Positions 26,840-40,569 of a stretch of DNA of 64,000 nt are shown in pieces. The translations under genes were made by a program, and so were the position numbers. Origin of the DNA: Hoyosella subflava DQS3-9A1 (lineage in GTDB: Bacteria > Actinomycetota > Actinomycetes > Mycobacteriales > Mycobacteriaceae); the NCBI RefSeq assembly GCF_000214175.1, contig NC_015564.1, positions 1,674,001-1,738,000 of the forward strand, given 5' to 3'. The stretch's first letter is position 1; every line of letters begins with the position of its first letter. A model generated the notes under the pieces. That model had not been told where the DNA came from, ran no database searches, and was given only the letters and a program-made list of their open reading frames with translations.

Positions 26840-29134
26840 ATGACTGACAACACCGATCACGAACCGCGCATCTTCGAAAGCTCGGTAGTGCTCGATAACG
26901 GCCGGTTCGGGAAGCGAACGATTCGTTTCGAAACTGGCCACCTCGCCCAGCAGGCTGCTGGAGCCGTCGTCGCGTACCTCGACGAAGAGACGATGCTGCT
27001 GTCGGCCACCACCGTGTCGAAGCAGCCGAAGGAGCACTTCGACTTCTTTCCGCTGACGGTCGACGTCGAAGAGCGTATGTACGCCGCGGGCCGTATCCCC
27101 GGTTCGTTCTTCCGCCGCGAAGGCCGCCCATCAACTGACGCAATCCTCACCTGCCGACTGATCGACCGGCCGCTGCGCCCCACATTCGTCGAGGGCGTGC
27201 GTAACGAGGTCCAGGTCGTCATCACGGTCATGAGCCTCGATCCTGAGCACATGTACGACGTTGTGGCCATCAACGCGGCGTCCGCGTCCACCCAGCTTTC
27301 TGGCCTCCCGTTTTCGGGGCCGATCGGTGGCGTGCGCGTTGCGCTGATCGAAGGACAGTGGGTTGCGTTCCCCACCGTGAAGCAACTCGAAGACGCGGTG
27401 TTCGACATGGTTGTCGCGGGTCGCATCGTTTCAGGGTCCGGAGACAATGCGGACGTCGCCATCATGATGGTGGAGGCCGAAGCCACCGACGATGTGATCA
27501 AGCTGATTGAGGCAGGCGCGCAGGCACCGACAGAGGATGTCGTTGCGGAAGGCCTCGAAGCGGCCAAGCCCTTCATTGCGAAGCTGTGCGAAGCTCAGCA
27601 GGCACTGGCACGCGGTGCAGCCAAGGAGACCGCTGACTTCCCGCTGTTCCCGCCGTACCAGGAGGACGTGTACACAGCTGTCGCGGATATCGCCACCGAG
27701 CCGCTGGTCCAGGCCCTGACGATCGCCGGGAAGCATGAGCGTGAAGAGCGTCTCGACGAGATCAAGGCAGAGGTCCTCGACCAGCTCGCCGGGAAGTTCG
27801 AGGGACGCGAGAAGGAACTTGGTGCTGCTTTCCGGTCGCTGACGAAGAAGCAGGTGCGTCGCCGCATCATCACTGATCACTTCCGCATCGATGGCCGCGG
27901 CATCACCGACATTCGCTCACTTGCCGCAGAGGTCGCCATTATCCCGCGGGCACACGGCAGTGCGCTGTTCGAGCGTGGTGAAACACAGATTCTCGGCGTC
28001 ACCACGCTAGACATGGTGAAGATGGCGCAGCAGATCGACTCGCTTGGCCCTGAAAAGTCGAAGCGTTACATGCACCACTACAACTTCCCGCCTTACTCGA
28101 CCGGTGAGACTGGCCGCGTGGGCACGCCGAAGCGCCGCGAAATCGGTCACGGTGCGCTCGCGGAGCGGGCACTCGTCCCTGTGCTGCCGAGCGTCGAGGA
28201 GTTCCCCTACGCGATTCGTCAGGTCTCTGAGGCACTTGGATCGAATGGTTCGACGTCGATGGGGTCAGTGTGTGCCGCGACGTTGTCGATGCTCAACGCT
28301 GGCGTGCCGCTGAAAGCACCAGTCGCAGGTATCGCGATGGGTTTGGTGTCCGAGGACGCCGAGACCGCGGACGGGAAGACAGAGCGCCGCTACGTTGCAC
28401 TGACAGACATCCTCGGCGCGGAAGATGCCTTCGGCGACATGGACTTCAAGGTAGCGGGGACCAAGGACTTCGTGACCGCCCTGCAGCTTGACACGAAGCT
28501 CGATGGCATTCCGTCGTCGGTTCTTGCTGGTGCTCTCAGCCAGGCGCGCGACGCACGCCTCACGATTCTCGATGTGATGGCTGAGGCGATTGATCGCCCC
28601 GACGACATGAGTCCCTATGCGCCGCGGATCACCACGATCAAGGTCCCCGTCGACAAGATCGGTGAAGTGATTGGCCCGAAGGGCAAGGTCATCAACCAGA
28701 TCACCGAGGAGACCGGTGCGTCGATTTCAATCGAAGACGACGGAACAATTTTCGTCGGCGCCACCGATGGTCCGTCAGCTCAGGCTGCCATCGATCGGAT
28801 CAACCAAATCGCTAACCCGCAGCAGCCGCAGGTCGGTGATCGCTTCCTCGGCACGGTCGTCAAGACTACCGCTTTCGGAGCGTTTGTTTCCCTGCTGCCC
28901 GGCCGCGATGGACTTGTCCACATCTCCAAGCTCGGCGGTGGAAAGCGGATCGCTAAGGTGGAAGATGTAGTGAGCGTCGGCAGCAAACTGCGCGTCGAGA
29001 TCACTGACATCGACAACCGCGGGAAGATCAGTCTCGTACCTCTCGATGAGGAGTCCGAGACCGGAGAGACAGCAGAATCCAGCACTGATGGTCAGAACGA
29101 ATCAGGTGGCGGCGAGCCAGCCTCGAACGAATAG
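26840..29134 (+). CDS. pnp: Polyribonucleotide nucleotidyltransferase (PNPase / GpsI)
   Basis: 764 aa. Phosphorolytic 3'-5' exoribonuclease and, in actinobacteria, also poly(A)-tail maker. Two RNase PH-like cores (residues ~15-240 and ~345-560) joined by a helical domain; the second core has the catalytic stretch [21 protein letters not shown] domain at ~600-660 ([17 protein letters not shown]) and S1 domain at ~670-740 ([20 protein letters not shown]). A Glu/Ser-rich tail ends the protein. Mycobacterial GpsI (Rv2783c, 752 aa) is in the same position after rpsO. Confidence 0.96.
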   Translation: MTDNTDHEPRIFESSVVLDNGRFGKRTIRFETGHLAQQAAGAVVAYLDEETMLLSATTVSKQPKEHFDFFPLTVDVEERMYAAGRIPGSFFRREGRPSTDAILTCRLIDRPLRPTFVEGVRNEVQVVITVMSLDPEHMYDVVAINAASASTQLSGLPFSGPIGGVRVALIEGQWVAFPTVKQLEDAVFDMVVAGRIVSGSGDNADVAIMMVEAEATDDVIKLIEAGAQAPTEDVVAEGLEAAKPFIAKLCEAQQALARGAAKETADFPLFPPYQEDVYTAVADIATEPLVQALTIAGKHEREERLDEIKAEVLDQLAGKFEGREKELGAAFRSLTKKQVRRRIITDHFRIDGRGITDIRSLAAEVAIIPRAHGSALFERGETQILGVTTLDMVKMAQQIDSLGPEKSKRYMHHYNFPPYSTGETGRVGTPKRREIGHGALAERALVPVLPSVEEFPYAIRQVSEALGSNGSTSMGSVCAATLSMLNAGVPLKAPVAGIAMGLVSEDAETADGKTERRYVALTDILGAEDAFGDMDFKVAGTKDFVTALQLDTKLDGIPSSVLAGALSQARDARLTILDVMAEAIDRPDDMSPYAPRITTIKVPVDKIGEVIGPKGKVINQITEETGASISIEDDGTIFVGATDGPSAQAAIDRINQIANPQQPQVGDRFLGTVVKTTAFGAFVSLLPGRDGLVHISKLGGGKRIAKVEDVVSVGSKLRVEITDIDNRGKISLVPLDEESETGETAESSTDGQNESGGGEPASNE

Positions 29135-29231
29135 TTCCGGGCAGCTGAATAACAGTTACTGCGTGCAGGCGGCCCAGGATTCCAGTGATGGTCCTGGCCG
29201 CCTGCACCTCGCAGAGGGAGAACCCGGTCCG

Positions 29232-30521
29232 GTGCAGCGTTCTTTGCTGCCTGGGGGACTAAGGGTGGTGAGCCAGCACATCCCCGGTGTGCGGTCAGTG
29301 TCCGTTGGCCTATCGGTCGGGGTCGGGTCACGTGACGAGCACCCTGACCACGCCGGGGCAGCGCATTTTCTCGAACACCTGCTGTTTAAAGCCACCCCGA
29401 CGCGGTCTGCGCTTGATATCGCCGAAGCCATGGACGCAGTAGGCGGAGAGTTCAACGCGTTCACTGCCCGCGAGCACACCTGCTTCTATGCGCATGTGAT
29501 TGACGACGACCTTCCACTAGCACTCGACCTGGTGTCCGACGTCGTTTTACGCGGCCGCTGCAGGAGCGAGGACGTCGAGATCGAGCGCAGTGTCGTGCTC
29601 GAAGAGATCGCGATGCGCGATGATGACCCGGAGGACCTGCTCGGTGATGCTTTTCTTGCCGCGCTTTTCGCGAACCATCCAATCGGGCGTCCCGTGATCG
29701 GTTCATCGGAGTCTGTTGAAGCCATGACGCGACGCCAGTTGCACGGCTTCCACACACGCCGCTATCGGCCGGATCGTATGGTTGTTGCCGCTGCGGGCAA
29801 CCTCCGCCACGAATCCGTTGTCGATCTGGTGCGCTCGTTCTTCGGTGACGCACTCAGGTCAGAGGCCACGCCAGTGCCTCGCCGAGAGGGAAAGTTGTCG
29901 CTGCGAGGCGCCCCGCAAATCGCGCTGCTCGACAGAGAAAGCGAGCAAGCACACATTTCATTGGGGGTCCGGGCATTCGGCCGCCACGACCCGCGCCGCT
30001 GGGCGTTGTCCGTACTCAACACCGCTGTCGGCGGCGGCATGAGTTCGCGGCTTTTCCAGGAGGTTCGCGAAAAGCGTGGGCTTGCCTACTCGGTGTACTC
30101 GGGCGTCGATACATTCGCTGACGCGGGCGCCTTCTCGGTCTACGCCGGGTGCCAGCCAGAACACCTCGGTGACGTCATCACTCTTGTCACGGAGACGCTA
30201 CGGGAGGTCGCCGAACGTGGCATCACTGAGGCCGAGTGCCGACGTGCACAGGGCAATCTGCGGGGCCAGCTAGTGCTGGGGCTCGAGGATTCCTCATCAC
30301 GTATGCACCGCATCGGGCGCAGCGAGCTCAGCTACGGCAACCATCTCTCCGTGGCCGATACTGTTGGCAGAATCAGCGCAGTGTCTGCGGAGGATGTTCG
30401 CGCCGTTGCGAATGACCTGCTCCGGCGTCCGTTTGGTGCCGCTGTTGTCGGACCGTACGGTGAAGTTGAGGCACTTCCCGCGCAGTTGAAGAGAATCTGC
30501 CGGACTGCCCGGGTCAGTTGA
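29232..30521 (+). CDS. pepR: M16 family zinc metallopeptidase (PepR)
   Basis: About 429 aa from the preferred GTG 29232, which has GAGGGAG 11 bases upstream and leads straight into the conserved LLPGGLRVVSQ; GTG 29163 and ATG 29088 are in frame but lack ribosome sites. Zinc site HFLEH (AAHFLEHLLFK, ~residue 45) with the distal Glu in VLEEIAMRDDDPED, and the C-terminal M16 half with SSRLFQEVREKRGLAYSVYS. Cytoplasmic processing peptidase-like protein; natural substrate not known. Conserved neighbour of pnp and dapB in mycobacteria (Rv2782c, 438 aa). Confidence 0.9.
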   Translation: MQRSLLPGGLRVVSQHIPGVRSVSVGLSVGVGSRDEHPDHAGAAHFLEHLLFKATPTRSALDIAEAMDAVGGEFNAFTAREHTCFYAHVIDDDLPLALDLVSDVVLRGRCRSEDVEIERSVVLEEIAMRDDDPEDLLGDAFLAALFANHPIGRPVIGSSESVEAMTRRQLHGFHTRRYRPDRMVVAAAGNLRHESVVDLVRSFFGDALRSEATPVPRREGKLSLRGAPQIALLDRESEQAHISLGVRAFGRHDPRRWALSVLNTAVGGGMSSRLFQEVREKRGLAYSVYSGVDTFADAGAFSVYAGCQPEHLGDVITLVTETLREVAERGITEAECRRAQGNLRGQLVLGLEDSSSRMHRIGRSELSYGNHLSVADTVGRISAVSAEDVRAVANDLLRRPFGAAVVGPYGEVEALPAQLKRICRTARVS

Positions 30522-30538
30522 CCGGGCCGGTTCCATGA

Positions 30539-31758
<1,220 letters not shown>

Positions 31759-31762
31759 CGTT

Positions 31763-32218
31763 GTGAGCCCCACCTTGCTGGTCGTGCACCACACGCCCTC
31801 TCCCGGCACGCGGGAACTGCTCGAGGCGGTCCTCGAAGGTGCGCGCGACCCCGAGATAGAGGGCGTCGACGTGCGGTCCGTTCCCGCTCTCGGCGCCACC
31901 GTCAGCGATTTTCTTGACGCCGATGGCTACCTATTCGGCACGACCGCGAATTTCGGCTACATGTCCGGGGCGCTCAAGCACTTCTTCGATTCCGTCTACT
32001 ATCCCGCGCTCGATGCGGTGGCGGGGCGCCCGTTCGGCCTGTGGGTGCATGGCAATCAGGACACGGTTGGTGCGGTGAAGTCTGTCGAGAAAATCACTGC
32101 GGGGCTGGCGCTGAAATTGGTCGCGAAGCCACTCGAATTCCAGGGCCAGCCTGACTCGTCATTAAGAGAGCGATGCTACGAACTTGGCGCGACGCTTGCT
32201 GTCACGCTACTTGAGTGA
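31763..32218 (+). CDS. Flavodoxin-like / NADPH-dependent FMN reductase family protein
   Basis: 151 aa. Flavodoxin fold: LLVVHHTPSPGTRELL as the phosphate-binding loop and FGTTANFGYMSGALKHFFDSVYYP, the typical flavin-site segment of the FMN-reductase/WrbA group, followed by FGLWVHGNQDT. Matches the position and size of Rv2771c. Probably binds FMN; electron donor and acceptor are unknown. It starts four bases after the preceding gene and is convergent with the ribbon-helix-helix gene. Confidence 0.8.
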   Translation: MSPTLLVVHHTPSPGTRELLEAVLEGARDPEIEGVDVRSVPALGATVSDFLDADGYLFGTTANFGYMSGALKHFFDSVYYPALDAVAGRPFGLWVHGNQDTVGAVKSVEKITAGLALKLVAKPLEFQGQPDSSLRERCYELGATLAVTLLE

Positions 32219-32220
32219 CG

Positions 32221-32781
32221 TCACTCCGGCCGGGCAGTGCCGCCCGAGTCCGCCGTGTCACTGGTGCCCGTGCCGCTCTCGGACTCCGGTGCCGGTCGAC
32301 GCGGCCGGGAGTGCGGCGGCTCCCAGGACCACTTGCCCTGGTCGCGCAGCGCGCCACGAACAGCTTGTGAGACCCACGAGTTCAGCGACACGCCGTTGGC
32401 ATTCGCAGCTTCTTCGGCACGTGACTTGATGTTGTCCATCAACCGCAGCGTTACGCGCGAGATGTTGCCACCAAGGTCATCGAGCGCCTGCTCGAAGTCC
32501 GCGATGGGGTCGTAGGGAGGTTCCGGGGTTGCAGCATCAGCGTCGTGGATCACCACGACGTCAAGACTGTCACCGGACAAGCGCACCTCGACTGTGCGGT
32601 CGTCGACTTCGTCGGAGACCTGTTTGGCGAGGTCGCTGAGCGCGGTCATCAAGATGAGCCGCAGGGACGGCTCTGCCGCTTTGGCCAGGGCCGACGCCAC
32701 CTCTTTGGCTCGGTCATCACCGAGAGAAGCAGCAGAAAGTAGGTCGTCGCGGAAGCGATCGGTGTAGCGGGAAAGATCCAT
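32221..32781 (-). CDS. Ribbon-helix-helix domain protein (HicB/Arc-like), probable autoregulator
   Basis: 186 aa. The N-terminal ~100 residues are helical and acidic with a beta segment (DRTVEVRLSGDSLDVVVIHD). Residues ~105-145 (ISRVTLRLMDNIKSRAEEAA, GVSLNSWVSQAVRGALRD) have the exact pattern of a DNA-binding ribbon-helix-helix as in HicB antitoxins (strand R-x-T-L-R-L, then two helices with the SLNSWV turn). The tail is Pro/Ser-rich. No toxin-like partner is adjacent; the upstream neighbour is an SRPBCC protein. A large inverted repeat just before its ATG is the likely operator. Confidence 0.7.
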   Translation of the reverse strand: MDLSRYTDRFRDDLLSAASLGDDRAKEVASALAKAAEPSLRLILMTALSDLAKQVSDEVDDRTVEVRLSGDSLDVVVIHDADAATPEPPYDPIADFEQALDDLGGNISRVTLRLMDNIKSRAEEAANANGVSLNSWVSQAVRGALRDQGKWSWEPPHSRPRRPAPESESGTGTSDTADSGGTARPE

Positions 32782-32791
32782 GACACCACAG

Positions 32792-32843
32792 TGACGCCAT
32801 AACTGACATCAGTCAAGGGAAGTTTGATGTCAGTTTGGCGTCA
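32792..32843 (-). promoter_or_regulatory. Long inverted repeat, likely operator of the ribbon-helix-helix gene
   Basis: TGACGCCATAACTGACATCA (32792-32811) and TGATGTCAGTTTGGCGTCA (32825-32843) are inverted copies differing by one missing base, around a 13-base spacer. The perfect inner arms are AACTGACATCA/TGATGTCAGTT. The element begins ten bases before the ATG of the ribbon-helix-helix gene, and a TTGACT -35-like box lies in the spacer on the minus strand, so a bound repressor would block transcription. Confidence 0.65.
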
Positions 32844-32860
32844 TGCGGATCGGCGAGGAC

Positions 32861-33298
32861 CTACTTGCCTTCCTCGATGAATTTCTTGAGGCCCTTGGAT
32901 GCTGTCTCCAAAGCCATCTTCTGGCCGCGCTTGACGAGGAAACCTGGCATAGGAATTTTGAGATCCACCGTCAGCTCGAACTTCACCGACGTGCCCTTTG
33001 CTGATGGCGTCAACACGTAGGCGCCTGACTGGGACTTCTGCTGGCCACTGGGCTCGACCAGTTCCCAGCTCACGGCGTTATCCTCGAATGAATACTCAAC
33101 AAGTTGCTCGTCGCTGACTCCCATAGTGGAGATCGCCATCCACACCCGAGCTGGACGGCCATCGTCATGACGCGACTTTACTTCGACCTTCCGGTGCGAT
33201 GAGGACCACAGTGGCAGCGACTCCACGTCAGCGATCGCCTCCATGACCTTCTCCGGTGGTGCTTTGACGTCGAAATCGATAGATCCACTAACTGGCAT
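32861..33298 (-). CDS. SRPBCC family (START/polyketide cyclase-like) protein
   Basis: 145 aa. Typical helix-grip opening SGSIDFDVKAPPEKVMEAIADVE, middle SWELVEPSGQQKSQSGAYVL, and C-terminal helix VKRGQKMALETASKGLKKFIEE. The fold forms a hydrophobic ligand cavity; many mycobacterial members are of unknown ligand. Divergent from thyX (88 bases apart) and upstream of the ribbon-helix-helix gene on the same strand. Confidence 0.82.
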   Translation of the reverse strand: MPVSGSIDFDVKAPPEKVMEAIADVESLPLWSSSHRKVEVKSRHDDGRPARVWMAISTMGVSDEQLVEYSFEDNAVSWELVEPSGQQKSQSGAYVLTPSAKGTSVKFELTVDLKIPMPGFLVKRGQKMALETASKGLKKFIEEGK

Positions 33299-33310
33299 GT
33301 GCCCGAACTC

Positions 33311-33337
33311 CTGACTCGTCGCGCTGTGAGAGATAAT
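33311..33337 (+). promoter_or_regulatory. Putative promoter of thyX
   Basis: CTGACT (33311-33316) and GATAAT (33332-33337) with a 15-base spacer, about 50 bases before the thyX GTG. The -10 is close to consensus; the -35 is weak and the spacing short. Confidence 0.35.
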
Positions 33338-33386
33338 CGATGTGCTTCACGCATCCGCGAGTGAAGTCACGTGTAGGAGGATATCG

Positions 33387-36954
<3,568 letters not shown>

Positions 36955-37114
36955 CAGACCTGGCACCAGGAGCGCGCTTGGGCACAATCCTGAAGCGGAA
37001 GCCGCGCCATGCACAACAATCCTTACCGGATCGTGGCGAGGTAGGGCCACCCCCACGTCGAAGACGCCCGTCTGCCGGATCGAAATGGCCTGCGTGCGAC
37101 ACAATCATGGAGTC

Positions 37115-38371
37115 ATGAACACGATCCTGCGCCAGACGCTCCGCGATAGTGCATTCTTGCTGGTGTCGTTCCCGCTGGCAGTCGCGAGCTTTGTTGTGAT
37201 GGTTACTGGACTGTCCCTCGGCGCCGGAACGCTCATTATCTGGGTGGGGATACCGATCCTGGTTTTCACGCTCGTCGTGGCGCGCGGGTTCGCGACGGTA
37301 GGTCGACGAGGATCCACCGGCCTGCTCGGGCTCTCGTTGCCGGAGCCGCGGTACAAGGTACACCAGCAGCAAAGCTCCCCGTTGTTCCGCGCCTTGAGCC
37401 CACTGACTTGCACCCAGTCGTGGTTCGATGTCGTCTGGTGCATAGTGATTTTCCCCGTGGCGACGGCGACCTTCGTGCTCGCAACTGTATGGTGGTCTGT
37501 GGCTCTGTTCGGCCTGACGTACCCGTTCTGGTCGTGGATGGTCGACTTCAGTGACCCGGATATCGCGATGGGCCCGGCGAGCGCATTGGGTATCTCAGGC
37601 GGCCACTGGCTGGCCGAACCTTTGAACTTCGCGCTCGGTCTTCTCTTCGCGGTGACCCTCCCGTTTGTTGTGCGGGGCTGTGCACATGCACAAGCGCAAC
37701 TGGGCAGAGTGCTGTTGACGACCTACGGGGAGCTGCAGGGCCGGATCAGCGACCTGTCAAAATCCCGGGCCGCCGCCACATCCGCGGAGGCGAGCGCCCT
37801 GCGTCGCCTTGAACGTGACCTTCATGATGGCCCACAGCAACGACTTGTGCGCCTGGGAATGGAGTTGTCCAAAGCGCAGCGGCAACTCGCGACAGACCCG
37901 GAGGCAGCGCATGCGACCATCAGTGAGGCCATCGTGGAAACCCGCGATACCCTCGGCGAACTGCGGAACCTGTCGCGGGGAATTGCGCCGCCGATCCTTA
38001 CTGATCGTGGGCTGCCCGGCGCGCTCGCTTCACTCACGGCACGTTCGATAGTGCCCGTAGATCTGGCGGTCGAGACAGAACGCCGCTACCCCCCGGCAGT
38101 GGAGAACGCCGTGTATTTCGTGGCTGCTGAATGTTTGACGAACATCGCGAAGCACTCCGGGGCGACCCGCGCCGCCGTGGCGCTTTCACAACACGGTGGC
38201 AGCGTCCTTATATCGGTGAGCGACAACGGATTCGGCGGTGCACACATCGCCAAGGGTCATGGCCTCGCCGGCCTCGTCGACCGGGTACGCGCTGTGGAGG
38301 GGGAGTTGGTGGTCGACTCGCCGCCGGGCGGGCCGACCGTGATAGTGGCGGAGGTTCCGTGCGAGTTGTAG
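37115..38371 (+). CDS. Two-component sensor histidine kinase (HisKA_3 family)
   Basis: About 418 aa from ATG 37115 (an in-frame ATG at 37085 is possible but has no ribosome site). Residues ~1-200 form a membrane sensor with about four helices, resembling the putative-sensor domain often found with NarL-type systems. Dimerisation/phosphoacceptor helix RRLERDLHDGPQQRLVRLGMEL (His in RDLHDGPQ), then a HATPase domain with NAVYFVAAECLTNIAKHSGA (N box) and SVSDNGFGGAHIAKGHGLAGL (G1/G2). Signal unknown. The response regulator starts inside its last codons. Confidence 0.9.
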   Translation: MNTILRQTLRDSAFLLVSFPLAVASFVVMVTGLSLGAGTLIIWVGIPILVFTLVVARGFATVGRRGSTGLLGLSLPEPRYKVHQQQSSPLFRALSPLTCTQSWFDVVWCIVIFPVATATFVLATVWWSVALFGLTYPFWSWMVDFSDPDIAMGPASALGISGGHWLAEPLNFALGLLFAVTLPFVVRGCAHAQAQLGRVLLTTYGELQGRISDLSKSRAAATSAEASALRRLERDLHDGPQQRLVRLGMELSKAQRQLATDPEAAHATISEAIVETRDTLGELRNLSRGIAPPILTDRGLPGALASLTARSIVPVDLAVETERRYPPAVENAVYFVAAECLTNIAKHSGATRAAVALSQHGGSVLISVSDNGFGGAHIAKGHGLAGLVDRVRAVEGELVVDSPPGGPTVIVAEVPCEL

Positions 38372-38964
38372 TTGCCGACGATGCGGTCCTGATCCGCGCA
38401 GGACTGGTGAGTTTGCTGCAGGAGTTCGGCCACGATGTGGTCGCCGAGGCCGGGGACGGTGACAGTTTCGTCGACGCTGTCACCACCTATAAGCCGGACG
38501 TGTCGATTGTTGACGTCCGTATGCCGCCATCGTTCACCGATGAGGGCTTGCAAGCCTCCGTACGCGCCCGAGCTCAGGTTTCTGGAACCCCGATCCTGAT
38601 CCTTTCGCAGTACGTGGAGGTTTCCTACGCTGACGATCTGCTCGCTGACACTCGTGGCGGTGTCGGGTACTTGCTGAAGGATCGGGTGATGGATGTCGAG
38701 GACTTCCTTGAGTCCCTTCAGCGGGTTGCCTCAGGCGGCACTGTGTTCGACCCGGAAGTGGTGGCACAGCTAATGGTCCGGCGACGCAAAGATGATCCTG
38801 TGGCAGCGCTGACCAGCCGTGAGCGGGAAGTGCTCGCGCGTATGGCCGAAGGGCGGTCCAACCGGGCGATTGGCCGTCTCCTCGTTATCAGTGAGGGGGC
38901 GGTGGAAAAGCACATCCGCAATATCTTCACCAAGCTCAATCTGCGAATGGAAGACGACGATTAG
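38359..38964 (+). CDS. LuxR/NarL-type response regulator, C-terminus cut by an amber codon
   Basis: 201 aa. Receiver domain: VVVADDAVLIRAGL (acidic pocket), phospho-Asp in VSIVDVRMPP, and YLLKDRVMDVEDFL. LuxR helix-turn-helix: LTSREREVLARMAEGRSNRAIGRLLVISEGAVEKHIRNIF. The frame stops at TAG 38962-38964 after KLNLRMEDDD, but reading on in the same frame gives HRRVKAVLTYLSHSA and a second TAG at 39010. That extension is the usual family ending (HRRVxAVLxYL), so the last helix has been removed by one codon change, or the base call is wrong. GGAGG lies four bases before the GTG. Partner of the upstream kinase. Confidence 0.9.
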   Translation: MRVVVADDAVLIRAGLVSLLQEFGHDVVAEAGDGDSFVDAVTTYKPDVSIVDVRMPPSFTDEGLQASVRARAQVSGTPILILSQYVEVSYADDLLADTRGGVGYLLKDRVMDVEDFLESLQRVASGGTVFDPEVVAQLMVRRRKDDPVAALTSREREVLARMAEGRSNRAIGRLLVISEGAVEKHIRNIFTKLNLRMEDDD

Positions 38965-39023
38965 CACCGGCGTGTGAAGGCGGTGCTCACATACTTGAGC
39001 CATTCGGCCTAGCTCGTTCCGCC

Positions 39024-40469
39024 TCAGTCGAACGCGTAGTAGCGGATCTCCTCGTGAGTCGCTACAAGCAGGCCAGCGGAAACGATCCGGAGATTCGCAC
39101 CATCTGGTACCTCGAGTGACCAGACGATTTCGCCGCTTGCCGCATCAAAAGCACTGACCATGTTCATGTCCGCACCCCCACGGCCGAGGACCCGGGTGCC
39201 ATCCGCCCCTTCGTACTGATAGAAGTCGTCACCACGAACACGCCACCGCTCATCGCCGGTATGCAGGTCGTAGCCCACGGTTTGCCGCTCGTCGACCGAG
39301 TCGTGGAACGCGATGAGCGTCTCACCCGTCACCGCTACGACCTGACTGGTATCGCCCGCGGGGAGGCGCCATGTCTCCTCACCGGTACTTGTATCAAACA
39401 CTGAGTAGCTAGCGATGTACGGCGCATCGGATGCAGTTCTGATTCGTGGTTCATTCCATGAATGCAGTCCAGGATGTTCATGCAGTAACTGGCCTGTTCC
39501 ATCTCCGACTATTGCGATCCGGTCGGGTGACTGCTGCGGCGACAACTGAGATGGTTCACACCGCGTGCCGATGAAACGATCGGCAGATAACTCGCTGATG
39601 CTGCTCAACTCACCGTCGACTACTGGCTCGCCCGTATCGGCATCGACGAATACGGTGCTGACGCTACTGAAGTGCACGAAACCACCGAAAGCTCCCAGAG
39701 TGAATCCGTCACCCGAGCCGAAGCAGATTCCTGCAATGGGGTATTCCCGGATCCAGTCAGCCGCCGGATCGGCAACCGTCCCCCGGGCGATGGTGATCGT
39801 GCCGCTGATGTCCTGGTCCTCGCGCTCTGGGGCCCAGCCAGCGGTGAGGATCGTGTCATCGACGACGCGCACAGCATCGGCATGATCAGCAGTAACAGTT
39901 TCAACCACATCGCCCTCACTGAGGGTGAAGTAGTGGATGCTCGCTGTTCTTGTCTGCGCTTCGGTATCAAATACGGAGATCACGCACGGCAGTGCCCCGT
40001 CGAGGGAGGCTGCAGCGCATGTCACCTCGGTGATTCCAGTCGTTTCTTGAGGTACCGGGACGAGGAGGGTCGGGTCATCAGATGCGGGCTGGGGCTGGTC
40101 GGGAATCTCCAGTTCAAGCGCTACATTCCATCGGAGTGCACCGTCGTCTCCGTTGAGACCGACGAGGCGGACAGAAGGCCCTTCTCTGACTGCCGCGATC
40201 ACGGTGCCATCGACTTCATACGCGTCGGCCACTTCGTACATTGCTGCCATGCGATGCGGAGAAAGGAAACGTTCACCTGGCTGAATGTCGGTGATGGCTG
40301 CCGTCCAGACGAGTTCAGGCTGCTTGGCAAAGTCTACTTCGCTTGGCTGGTCTCCGCCCGGACCCGGTTGCGTTGAGGACCCCGGATCGTCCGGTGACGT
40401 GCAACCAGCCACGACAGCGGCACCCACGGCCAACGCGATTAGATTTCGAACTGCGCGCAAAGCACCCAC
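39024..40469 (-). CDS. PQQ-like beta-propeller lipoprotein
   Basis: 481 aa. Signal peptide with lipobox-like VAAAVVAGC region (LAVGAAVVAGCTSPD, Cys at about residue 23), a Pro/Gly-rich spacer, then a beta-propeller of PQQ-like repeats: LVGLNGDDGALRWNVAL, VFDTSTGEETWRLPAG, GYDLHTGDERWRVRG, AFDAASGEIVWSLEV. Each has the D-x-x-T/S-G-E-x-x-W blade pattern. Such proteins act as extracellular scaffolds or binding proteins; no enzyme site is seen. Convergent with the response regulator. Confidence 0.82.
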   Translation of the reverse strand: MGALRAVRNLIALAVGAAVVAGCTSPDDPGSSTQPGPGGDQPSEVDFAKQPELVWTAAITDIQPGERFLSPHRMAAMYEVADAYEVDGTVIAAVREGPSVRLVGLNGDDGALRWNVALELEIPDQPQPASDDPTLLVPVPQETTGITEVTCAAASLDGALPCVISVFDTEAQTRTASIHYFTLSEGDVVETVTADHADAVRVVDDTILTAGWAPEREDQDISGTITIARGTVADPAADWIREYPIAGICFGSGDGFTLGAFGGFVHFSSVSTVFVDADTGEPVVDGELSSISELSADRFIGTRCEPSQLSPQQSPDRIAIVGDGTGQLLHEHPGLHSWNEPRIRTASDAPYIASYSVFDTSTGEETWRLPAGDTSQVVAVTGETLIAFHDSVDERQTVGYDLHTGDERWRVRGDDFYQYEGADGTRVLGRGGADMNMVSAFDAASGEIVWSLEVPDGANLRIVSAGLLVATHEEIRYYAFD

Positions 40470-40569
40470 CGACTTTTCTCGAACCGCTGTGGAAAAACGA
40501 TCGTCTGCACCACCGTATAAAAACCGGTTTGCGGATTCAGGAGAATGGCGCAGGTACTAAGGTGGAAAT

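Noticed and set aside
32221-33298. HicAB or similar toxin-antitoxin module formed by the ribbon-helix-helix gene and its neighbour
   Set aside because: The neighbour is an SRPBCC ligand-binding-type protein, not a HicA-like or other known toxin.
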